Origin: Emydura subglobosa | Taxonomy: Eukaryota > Chordata > Testudines > Chelidae | DNA length: 64,000 nucleotides | Assembly: GCA_007922225.1 (NCBI GenBank) | Contig: ML679971.1 | Coordinates: 682,001-746,000 of the forward strand | Direction: 5' to 3' | Shown: positions 54,505 through 64,000 of the stretch, one piece after another | How the letters are laid out: every line of letters begins with the position of its first letter | Position numbering within the stretch: position 1 is the first letter of the stretch | Position numbers and translations under genes: made by a program | Notes under the pieces: model-generated | Told to the model about the DNA's origin: nothing | The model's database searches: none | The model's input: only the letters and a program-made list of their open reading frames with translations

Positions 54505-54955
54505 GAGAATAATTTTTTTTTTCCCTGCAGAAAATGTCTGGTTTTTGGCAAAAATTTGAAAACTGAAATGTTGATTTGGAAGTGCTTCTGTGATGCTTCA
54601 TGGGAGTTGTAGTTTGACTGCCTCTTTCTCCCATTCTCTTCTATATGTTGAGCTTCCTGGGCAAACTATGCCTCTCATTTTCTTCCCTTTTGGAGAAAGA
54701 AGACGGTGCACATGGGAATCCTTGGTCATGGTGCATGATAGGAGAAGAAAGTCTGGCCTAGGAGCTTGGCCCATAGGACACACGGCTGCAAAACTAAAAC
54801 TCCATAAAGAAACAGCCTATCCAAATCAAAACACTTCAGATTTTGAATATTTGCTTTCAGACCAAACAGAGAAAATTAAATTGTCTGTCAGAAAATGTCA
54901 AATTTTGCTGGAAAAATTCTGATTTTTCTGTCAGAAAATCGATCCCAGCTGCGTG
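54505..54955. repeat. A/T-rich repeat, with a gggagttgtagtt block inside
   Basis: AAAATGTCTGGTTTTTGGCA at the left, TCAGAAAATCGATCCCAGCT at the right. The middle (54590-54770) carries CTTCATGGGAGTTGTAGTTT and GGTGCATGATAGGAG, an inverted pair, probably a separate insertion. Confidence 0.45.
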
Positions 54956-55271
54956 TCTGCCCTGCACTTGGAGCCGGTGTGTCCAGGCTTCCTGACTCCA
55001 GGGCAGCTCACTAGAGTGCCCCAGAGTCAGGTCTTCCAGGCTTTCCACACTCTCCAGCTCTGGAAATTTCAAAATTCCTCTTCCAAGGCAAATGATCATT
55101 TTTTGGTTCTATTTGTAACCAATTAATTCATTTGACCATCCATTCATCTTTATGCTATTTGGTGTTACGGTCAATGAATATGCTATTTCATAAATAATCA
55201 ATGTACGTTAAATAGATTTAAATGGTAGGACTACAGAAGTGTAAGACTGACAAGTATTCAAGAATGGTGAT

Positions 55272-56033
55272 TGTGTGTTAGGTATATAAGTAAAGCATGG
55301 CTGAAATGCAAGGCCTACAAGTTGAGGTCTGCAAGATTTTAGCTTAGCTATACTAGGCCATAGGCTTAAGAATGGCTTGACATGAGTGGGTGACCTAGGA
55401 ATAAGCCAGAGCCAGTAAGGTCACACGATTACTGTAAAAGATGTGCCAACGGGTGACGTTACAGAAAACTAGATTGCAGTAGACGGCAATGTATTGTCCA
55501 AAACCACGAGACACCTGATTTTAATGCCATGGAATGTCCTGTCCTGATTGCAGGTTACATGTTGCACGTAGATGCTAGTGACAATAAGAGGAACTAAAGA
55601 AACAACGTATGGAAAACGGGATACCTTGATATTCATGGGGTATGATGTGCAGATAAGGAAAAGAGGGTTGAAACCCTGATGTATATGCACACAATATAAA
55701 AGACGTTTCCTGGTTGGATAAAAGTGGGACGAGCCCAAGGAATGACCCCAATGGGAAACCTCGGAAGGAACCATCCTTGTCAATGATCGTCCTTTGAGAG
55801 GTCCATTGGATCCTAGAATATCTTTGAGGATGTGAGTTTGACTACAGTCTTAGTCATTGCATAGTTTTTATAGGATTTATATAGGCATATAAATGAAACT
55901 TTGCTTACTGCTTTAATAAAACTTGTAGTACAGATAAAACTTTGTACTTGTGATTGTGTCTGTGGTCACTATCCTTGGTCTTCACGTGTTTCTGGAGTCT
56001 CCAGATTTGAGAAGAGTACCAGAGGTGATTTTC
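55272..56033 (+). mobile_element. Second solo LTR, sense
   Basis: A 762-bp LTR starting TGTGTGTTAGGTATATAAGT and flanked by GGTGAT (55266-55271, 56034-56039). It has a TATA box (TATAAAAG, 55695-55702) and an AATAAA signal (55915-55920) in U3-R-U5 order. The 3' end reads ...TACCAGA instead of the usual ...CA, so the right boundary is less sure than the left. No internal retroviral genes are adjacent. Confidence 0.65.
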
Positions 56034-56039
56034 AGTCTG

Positions 56040-58620
56040 TTGAGCTTGAAATTGTAGCAACAGGAGCTGAAACCATGGTAGTTTAATACGTTAGTAAATT
56101 CAGTTTAAATTAAAAAAGGACTACACATTTTAGAATACTTTTTTTTTTTTTTTTAAACATTTTAGAATAAAGGCAGAGGTTTGAGAGGAAAGATGATCTT
56201 CTGGTTAAGACCGTGATAGGGAACCAACAGCTCTGGGTAAAAACACTAATTGCCAACATCATGTCAAAACATACAAAGTAAAATAGTCTTAAATCACACT
56301 TTAATAAGCTCTCAGTAGCCTTTTTCTAACTTTGCCTATCTGTACATTTTGATTATTACTGATGGAAATATTTTTTCATTGCTTTGTGTGCATACTATAA
56401 AAGCTACACTTAACGGCGGTGACAGATACAAATCTGATCCTTCCAAGCCTATTTATAAAGCTGTAAATGGGACTAGTACTGATTCTATTCAAAAACTCCT
56501 CCTGGAGCTTTTGCCCGGTAGGTTTTTGTTCTCATCTACCATCCAGTGCATCAGGGATTCACCATCTCAACTGAAGCCAGTAGGCAAGTTGACTTTTGTT
56601 ATGGTGGCCTTGATGGTGTGAAGGTCACTCTCCCTTGAATTCTGGCTCATTTCATTTCCTTCCCTTTTTTTCCCCATTTTTTTCAAATTACTGCCACTGT
56701 TGCTATTTCATTGTTCTGCTCAGTTCTGTTCTTTTTTTGGTACCCTTCTTGTTTATAATTTTGTTTAGGTCAGGATGGACTTATTATTTACTGATTATTT
56801 TCCGATTGTTGATCAGCACCATGAGTGCTTTTTCTGGGGAATACTTTATCAATAAAAATTAATATTATTTAAAAAAGCTAGCTAGCTCCCCTTCTATCCT
56901 CCTCCCCTCCCCCCGGCTTAAAAATCGTGAGAATTTTAAAAATAGGACCTTTTGGATTCTTTTTTCTTTGCTTACTGGTTTTTGATCTTTTAAAGTTCAT
57001 TCTTTCAAGCTTTTTTTTTGCAAGCACAAGGAGTAGGAAAGCAGCAATTCTCATGTAATCACCTGACCCCCCAGGAGCTGGGGCTTTAAGAAAAACCTCA
57101 AATATCCATGAAACTTGCAATGAAAATCCCAAGAATTGGCAACATTAGCATGTAAATGGAGGCAAAATGTAGGCAAAGGCTAGAGAATTTATCTAAATAT
57201 GAATAAAACTAGTTTCTTTCTAAATGCATTAGACCTCCGACAATTTGGAGATGATAAACATCCTATTTTACATTTTTCCTCTCAGCCTTCTGAGGGCAGT
57301 CTGTCACTGATCAATGTAAAATATGATTTCCTCCCACTTGCAAAGTCACTGACACTCATGCTCGTGGTACCCAAACTTAAAAAAAAAAACCAACCCACTC
57401 CTGAACCCACCAGAGTTAAAATTATTGGTTCAAATATCCTGCAAATTTTGATTAGCTACATTGCAAATAGAATTGGTACCTTAGCATGTGACTCATTGTC
57501 ACTTACCACAATGTGGGCCCGGTTCTGATCACACTTACACTAGTGCAGTAACTGCAGTGGATTCACTCCAGATTTACACTAGAGTGACTAATCAGACTGT
57601 GGCCCTATATCTTACACTAACTAAAGATAGGCTTGGACTGTGAGATTGGATCCAGATTCCCAGCATCCAAAAATTCACAGGTTTTTAGAACGGGGTGTTG
57701 GATTCTTCCCTTTATAAAGATGGGGCCCATTGGGGCCTGTATCTGGGTTTCATTTACAAGCACTCACATATCTTGGTGCAGGTGTTTGGATACTGGGGCG
57801 GTTGGTTTGAGTCCATCACTACCATGGATATTTACTATCCTAACGGGGTGCAGCTGTATGCACTGAGAAAACAATTGTGCCTGCTGCTTTAAGCTGGTAA
57901 CTTCCTGCAGCTGTTATAAAGAGGGAGCAAGGAGGATCAGGTATTACTACTATCTGTCTTAATGGTAGCTGAATGGAAATACTAGCAGGTGATGTGTGGC
58001 ATGAGCTTCAGGGCATGATGGTTATAACAACTGCATTGCTACATGCATGTCACATGTGCTTTCCTTCCCTCCCATGCCTACCCTCTGGTATGTGTCACTG
58101 CTGTTCATGAGGTCCAAGTGAGTGAGAATCAGATGGTAGGAATCAACACTGGTTTCTATATTGGCGGTTTATTTCAGTTCAACCACTTGGGGATCATGAG
58201 GTTTGTCTGTTTTTTGTTTTTTCTTCTTCCTTTTTCTTTCAAGGAACTTTGCTGCTGCATGTCACAGAGAAAACACAGATTTGCCAGCTGCTTATGGAGG
58301 CTCCAGGCTCCCTGAAAATGTTTAAAAAAAACAAAAAAAAAAAACTTTGCCTCCGAGTGTGTTTGTTTAAGCAAAGCAAGTTTACACAGCTTGCAGCGAA
58401 TATTTTCAAGCGAAAGTCGCTGCAACTCACTTGAGCGGTACGCTTACCCCTTCTCCCTTCGCAGCTCTGTTCGCCTCTTCGGAGTATCAACTCAGACCAT
58501 GAAAGACAGAAGCTGGTGCCCCACAACAAGAGTTTCCTTCAAAGAGACTGGATTCTCTCCATGCCTGGGGGAGGAATCAAGGAGGCTCAGAGCTGGCGCC
58601 CCAGCCCTGATGTGATTTAC
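56040..58620. other. No gene; fold-back at 57516 and unknown sequence
   Basis: A poly-T run lies at 56140-56154. Frames at 56349-56621, 57199-57528 and 57633-57866 show no domain. Apart from the palindrome at 57516-57604 I recognise nothing. Confidence 0.45.
57516..57604. repeat. Fold-back palindrome
   Basis: GGGCCCGGTTCTGATCACAC...CTAGTG pairs with CACTAGAGTGACTAATCAGA...GGCCC across CAGTAACTGCAG. The arms are about 33 bp. Confidence 0.55.
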
Positions 58621-58621
58621 A

Positions 58622-58870
58622 GCATAGACTCATAGACTTTACGGCCAGTCATGATCACCTAGACCACCTAGATCATCATGATCATCTAGACCTCCTGCAC
58701 ATGGCAGGCACCCACACCTGTGCTGGACCCCTGACCTCTGCCTGAGCGACTGATGTCCTCAAATCTTGGTTTAAAGGCTTCACGTTACAGAGAATCCACC
58801 ATGTACACTAGCTGGCTGCTGGCTGCTTTAAATTGTGCCCCTGGTGCAAGGTGCCTAACTGCTCCACCGC
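58622..58870 (-). mobile_element. CR1 LINE 3' fragment, antisense
   Basis: CATAGACTCATAGACTTTAC, CATGATCATCTAGACCTCCT and GTTTAAAGGCTTCACGTTAC. An internal duplication of the GATCATCTAGACC segment (58653-58700) is visible. Confidence 0.8.
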
Positions 58871-59009
58871 CACCCCCTCCTTCCCCCGACATGCTTCTCT
58901 GTGCTGGGTGGGGACAGGGAACAGATGTGCCAGCAAGATGTTCCCCTCTGCCATCCATCTGTGGCTGGATGACGGACCCTTTTCCCTATCTGAGAGGTGC
59001 AGTCTGTCC

Positions 59010-59145
59010 CTGAATTCTCAGAAGGGAACTGTGGCACAGAGAGATTAAGTGATTTGCCCAAGGTGTGTTCTGCAGTGCTAGGAACCCAACCCAGATCTCG
59101 TGCCTGAGCCCCAAGGTCACTTTCTCTCTGTTATCACCGTAACTC
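59010..59145 (-). repeat. CORE/MIR-type SINE fragment, antisense
   Basis: GAAGGGAACTGTGGCACAGA, GATTAAGTGATTTGCCCAAG and AACCCAACCCAGATCTCGTG. Confidence 0.75.
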
Positions 59146-59499
59146 CATGGGCTTTACCTCAGTGTGAGCAAGAGCAGAACCAGGCCTGTAAAGTTTCCCC
59201 TTTATTCTTTTATTGAGGGCATGGGCGGGGTGTGTGTTGGGGGGAGAGAGGTTGTCCCATTTCCCTTCTGATGCCGTAAGGGACCCAGTCTCTGAAAGTC
59301 ACTGGATCTTGGGAAACTTGCAAAGGCCAGGACCAGCCATGAAGAGCCATGCACTGACTCCCACCTGAACCTTTGTGACTTCTTGACTGCACAGGTCCTG
59401 CAGCTGTGCCACTAGGGCATGCTTTGCCACCCAGAACCCTGGATTTTTTTTTTTTTTTTTGCACCAGATGATGGATAAATTAATTCCTAAAGTGGGTCC

Positions 59500-59645
59500 C
59501 CCAAGTTACCACCTGTGCCGTGTTTCAGTTCCTCCTGAAAAATCACCTCTTCTGTGATGCCCACAGCAAGCGACTCATGGATATTCTCCGTCTTGCAGCT
59601 CTATCTTTCATAACTGTACTAATCCCTTAACTGAACCACCAGGCA
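59500..59645 (+). repeat. L2-like LINE fragment, sense
   Basis: GTTTCAGTTCCTCCTGAAAA, ATCACCTCTTCTGTGATGCC and TTGCAGCTCTATCTTTCATA. Confidence 0.5.
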
Positions 59646-59972
59646 GCGTGCAGACCTGCACTGGGAATCTGCATCATGGTGTTGCAGAAACCCTCATCCT
59701 TTCTACCTCCAGCCCACCTTATTGTTCATCCACCCACTCCTTGGATCATGTCTAACAACAGATTAGATGGGGCAGGCCTCTTATCTTTGCTCTGTGGAGT
59801 TCCTGTCCTGGCTTTTGGAGTTGCAAAGGGCACAGAATACTCACAGGCCAGCATTAACTTGCCCGCAGCATTCAGGGCATGATACAGCAGAGAATGGCTA
59901 CCCGCCACTCCCCACAGCTCCATCCCTATGACCTCCCAGCTCTTCCGATGCCTGAGCCTCATGGATGGGGTC

Positions 59973-60275
59973 CAGGGTGTATGTCTACACTGCAAGGGAA
60001 GGTGTGATTGCAGCACAGGTAGGCATAGCCATGCTAGCTTTAATCTAGCTAACATGGGTAACTATAGTAGTGTAGACGTGGCAGCACAGGCTTCATCGTG
60101 GGCTAGTAACCATAATATGTACCGTGGCTCGCTGCCAGGCTTGTACTTTGGTTGCTAGTGCTAGTCTGAGCCACCACATCTTCACTGCTATAGCCACCTG
60201 TACTAGCTACCTTAAAACTAGCATGGCATGCCCACATGGACTACAGTCACACCTTCCCTTGGACTACAGTCACAC
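59973..60275. mobile_element. MITE with ctgcaagggaaggtgtgattgcag ends
   Basis: The left TIR CTGCAAGGGAAGGTGTGATT pairs with AGTCACACCTTCCCTTGGAC at the right. The interior has GCCATGCTAGCTTTAA and TTAAAACTAGCATGGC as a second pair. The right end carries a short direct duplication (GGACTACAGTCACACCT twice). Same family as 7101-7372. Confidence 0.7.
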
Positions 60276-60319
60276 CTGTACCCCCGAAAGCTAACATCAT
60301 CTCTGATTAAACTGATGCT

Positions 60320-60490
60320 AGTAATAATCCTTTTTAGATCTTCACCCATAGATCTCAGAGTACTTTACCAAAGTGACCAAGCAGCATTGCCCCTATTTTA
60401 CAGATGAAGAAACTGAAGCATATAGACTAATTAGAAACCAGGAGTTCCAGACTCCTGCTCTAACCATTAGACCGTGCTCCCTCCCAAAGA
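60320..60490 (-). repeat. CORE-SINE including tRNA head, antisense
   Basis: ATCTCAGAGTACTTTACCAA, TTTTACAGATGAAGAAACTG and CTCTAACCATTAGACCGTGC. The last block is the tRNA-like head in reverse. Confidence 0.75.
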
Positions 60491-60699
60491 ATGGGATATT
60501 GCCTTTTCCGACATAGTTTATCTTCCTTCTAACTCAGATCTCTGCACCTCTTCCTTTCGCTTTTCATCCGAAAGGGTCATTCCTGAAGAAGGGTGAAACA
60601 AGGTCACTCACTTCATTTTCTCTTTGAAGCGTGGATTTAAGAGAGTCCTTCTCATCCATTCATACCCAGGACCTTAACACAGAGCTCTGTCAGTTGCTG

Positions 60700-61005
60700 A
60701 TGGGTAGGGCCAGTTGAAAATTTTCCATCAATACTTTTTTCTGAGGGAAAATTGGATTTTTGATCAAATGAATTTTTTCACAGAAAGTATCTGCTTTTCT
60801 AAAACAATTTTCATTTCTTTTTCTCAAAAGGCTGAATATTCAACAACCCAAAACAGTCAGCCAAAAACCTAAGCTTGATTTGGTTTTTGGTTTAGTTTTT
60901 TGCTGAAATGTCAAAATTTTATATGAAAAATGTTGATGAAAATGATTTTTTGTTGGTTTGTTTTCATCAAAATTTTCTGCAGGAAAAGAATCCCCATTTC
61001 TGATC
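60700..61005. repeat. A/T-rich repeat with AAAATTTT palindromes
   Basis: GGGCCAGTTGAAAATTTTCC start, GTTGATGAAAATGATTTTTT and CATCAAAATTTTCTGC near the end. Confidence 0.5.
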
Positions 61006-62945
61006 TCTCATGTCGATGGAGCAGCTCTTTTCCTCTCATAATTAAGAATGTTGATTCTACAAGGCTCATACTAGCTAGGGCAAGCTTTTTAAAAGCAACT
61101 AATGATTTCAAGAGGTTTAATTTTTGGGTGCCCAACTTGAGGCGTCTTAAAGGGGCTTGATTTCCAGAAGGTGGGTATTTGGCACTTTATAAAAACCAGG
61201 CCCTTCAGTTTGGGCATCGAAAACCAGAGAGATTCAAAATCAGTAGTAACTCTTGAAAAATAGAAGTGCCCACCCTGCCTGCAGACATCTAAGGGGAAAA
61301 AAAAGTACTTAAATTTGCTGTTGCTCTGAGTTTAGTCTGTGATTTTTTCCCCCTGCCAGATATAATTTTCCCCCTGCCAGATATATAAAATAGAAAGCAC
61401 TTAGACAGGAATGAATTTCTGAGCTTTCTTAGACATGCCCTTCCGCCTTAGCTGTCTTTTTCTCTCCCTCCCTCTCCTCCTTTCTCTGAGGCTTATTTCA
61501 AACAAATGACTTTAATACACCAAGGCTTAATCCACTCCCTCTCTACTTTAACTCTCTCTCTCCCCCTGACCCATCCACCAACCCGCATTAAGGATGAGAT
61601 CAATCTACAGAGCTCCCAACTTTACCTTCTCCTTACCCAGCTTTGTTGGTCCCCATACAGATTCTCATTTTAAGGGGCTCAGTGATACTTCCTCCCTGCC
61701 CACCCCATTTCTTGCTCTTTGACGTAAACTTAACTTTTGAATCCAGAACGAACTCATGCTTTGGAAGATATTCACCCAAGATCGAATCTCTGTTAAACAG
61801 CATGCTGTAGCTCTACCTAGCTCAGCATCTTAATTGTGCTGATGTATTAAATGTAGTATAATTCCACTACTGCCACCAACAGGACACTTAATAAAAATGA
61901 GGCATTTTCCACAATTGGCTCCTTCTCTAATATCTAGCTTTTGCAATGAGTTAATAAATAGATAAGAGAAACTTGTATAGAATGGTAGTGTATTTACTAT
62001 AACCAGCTTCTCTCTGTAATGTGATCCACAGCATTCTGTTCAGATGATCAAAGCAGTGTTAGTTACCCCTTGCTCATCCAAAGTGGTTCTATGAAGCACA
62101 CATAATATTTCCTTTAAAATATATATTTTTGATTCTCAAACAGATAACAAATGAGCAAGGCAAAGGAGTAAACAAGACAACACATGCAGGCTTATCCAAG
62201 GTACTATTACACATCATCATTAACAGGATACAATAATAAATGAATGATCTTTTGTGAAGAACTTCAGAAGTAAAAAACACTTTCCCGGTATTTTTCCCCT
62301 GCCAATGATTCATTCTACCAGGAGCTTCTCCTTTGTTATTGAACCCAGTTGTCCAAAGTGGGAGAGTGATCAATGCATTAAAACACATTTTTGGCCACTA
62401 GTAACAAATACCGACCACATTTCTTTCAGTTCTCTTTTTTAAGCCCATTGTCCAGATTTATTCCAAGCAAACCTGTTCATTTTTTTTGGTTAACAGAAGA
62501 ATCCATTTCTTCACATCTTCTTCAAAACAACTCAATTATAATGCTAAAAGATTAAAATTGGATAGGCAAACCACTTTCCAAATTTACTGTATCATTTATC
62601 GCTATATGAGGGGGAAAAAGGCCCAAAAACTAAAAATTCAGAGAGAAATTGTATTTAAAAAAATCCATGATTCAAAAAAGAACAACTATGGATGTACCAA
62701 CTTATTTCAAAAGGATTTTATCTGAAAAAAACCTCATCTGTGCTAATAACTAGATTAAAACTTTAAAAACCTAGTGTACTTTCTACTCTAGATATTTGTA
62801 TGAGTGTGTGTCTGCTGCACTTCACTCATTTTAAGCGATAAAATTACAGTGGTTTCACTTTGTGTGTTGTGCTTTCTCTTTTGGGGACTCATATGCTGCT
62901 ACAGTATTGGCATGTTGAGATTCACAGCGCTCCAGGGGGAACATT
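61006..62945. other. No gene; unrecognised sequence
   Basis: A pyrimidine-rich part (61430-61720) and a short tandem repeat of TTTCCCCCTGCCAGATATA (61346-61384) are visible. 62400-62760 is A/T-rich and single-copy in appearance. The frames at 62089-62388 and 62486-62725 have no domain support. Confidence 0.45.
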
Positions 62946-62948
62946 TAA

Positions 62949-63209
62949 GGCTTGGCTTATACTTAAAACTTTATTTTGGCATAGCTGTGTCAGTCAGATG
63001 TGAAAAAGCAATGCTCCTGACTGATATAGCTATACTGACAAACCCTCAGTGTCAATGAAGCTATGTTGTCAGAGTGCTCCTGTCAGCATAGCCCAAGTTG
63101 CTCAAGGAGGCAGTGTTCCTACATCAGCAGAAAAACTCCTTCTATTAGCATATGCTGTGTCTACAGTAGGGGGCTACGGTGCCACAAGTTCTGTAGCCTA
63201 GACCCAACC
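62949..63209. mobile_element. MITE with TAA target duplication
   Basis: A 261-bp element flanked by TAA (62946-62948, 63210-63212). It starts GGCTTGGCTTATACTTAAAA and ends CTGTAGCCTAGACCCAACC. The interior resembles 388-633 (GGCATAGCTGTGTCAGTCAG and CTGACTGATATAGCTATACT are paired). Confidence 0.7.
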
Positions 63210-63371
63210 TAAATCCAGAAATAATTGTTTTCTTTCTGGGGATGAATTTTGTCTGTAAAAATAATGCAGGAAAATGCTTCTATTTGTATGACGTTTTGCT
63301 AAAAAGCCTCTTTTGATTCTTCTTTTTCAAGAATGAAACCAAAATAATACCTAAACTGAGCTGATGTTCAG

Positions 63372-63372
<1 letters not shown>

Positions 63373-63431
<59 letters not shown>
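63373..63431. repeat. Compound (GT)n(GA)n microsatellite
   Basis: About 15 GT units followed directly by about 14 GA units. Confidence 0.95.
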
Positions 63432-63434
<3 letters not shown>

Positions 63435-63529
63435 TAATTTAGGGCAGGATTGTCAAAAAACTCTTAGGGGAGTTAGGTTGTTATTCCCCGTTGAAAGTTA
63501 ACGGGATTTATGCTCCTAATGGGAACTGG

Positions 63530-63905
63530 ATCTAATTTTTCAGCCAAAATATTTCTGGGGGGATGGGGGGGAAGTCAAATTCGACAACACTGAAACCATT
63601 TGCAAATTCATATTCGCTTTGCGAAGTGATTCATGTAAAAAACACACGCAAAAAAAAATCATGAAAAAAAATCAAAACATTTCATTTGGACATTTTTTAA
63701 ATGAAAAGTTCCAGTTTTTCAGTTCAAAACCACTTCTTGTTTTACAGTATCCTTCAATTTTATTTAAAAATTCAAAACCCACTGAATCCAAATGAAATGT
63801 TTTATTTGACCCCAAAATTATTATTTTAAGCTTTGATTTGACAATGTCAACCAGAAAATAGGCCTACTGACTAAAAAACCCAGAAAACCCTTAAAATAAA
63901 TCTGT
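63530..63905. repeat. A/T-rich repeat with AAAATTTT palindromes
   Basis: TTTCAGCCAAAATATTTCTG, AAAACATTTCATTTGGACAT and CAAATGAAATGTTTTATTTG. Same family as 1643 and 36078. Confidence 0.5.
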
Positions 63906-64000
63906 TTCAGACGCTCTTAAACTGGGTCCACCCAAGTGGACAGGTATGAAGCAACAGCCTTACAGGGAAAGTTTGTTCCTAACACTCATCAAGAAGCAGT

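Overview
The window is vertebrate nuclear DNA, most likely from a turtle (Testudines). The interspersed repeats point that way: many CR1 LINE fragments, MIR/CORE-type tRNA-SINEs, L2-like LINE tails, Harbinger-like and hAT MITEs, and two solo LTRs. The repeat pattern is familiar from turtle genomes, but the species call is an inference. There are no bacterial-type operons, and the short open frames scattered across both strands are chance ORFs or repeat relics.

The only protein-coding gene I can support is the 3' end of PKHD1 (fibrocystin/polyductin) on the + strand. Four exons (5493-5600, 8921-9079, 11196-11339, 20133-20482) join in one frame. All junctions are phase 1 and all splice sites are canonical. 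They encode the last stretch of the ectodomain, the single transmembrane helix and the whole cytoplasmic tail, ending at TGA 20480-20482. A possible poly(A) signal lies at 20841-20846. The exons upstream lie outside the window.

Layout: 1-5492 is PKHD1 intron holding MITEs and a pogo-like element. 5601-8920, 9080-11195 and 11340-20132 are the last three introns. They hold a well-defined solo LTR (9685-10406), four Harbinger-like MITE copies counting the one at 95-387, long CR1 fragments, nested hAT elements and a 400-base assembly gap (16447-16846). From about 20.9 kb to the end I find no exon. This agrees with the gene-poor interval downstream of PKHD1 in human (towards TFAP2B), if synteny holds. 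The interval is a mosaic of CR1, L2-like, SINE, hAT and Harbinger elements, a second LTR (55272-56033), microsatellites and several families of short fold-back palindromes.

I found no previously undescribed multi-gene system. The points most worth a second look are the altered juxtamembrane (ciliary-targeting) region of turtle fibrocystin, the sense-oriented LTR with its own TATA box and poly(A) signal inside a PKHD1 intron, a poly(A) signal that seems to come from a repeat, transposon insertions with clean target duplications nested inside older SINEs, and the abundance of small palindromic fold-back repeats that I cannot assign to a named family.
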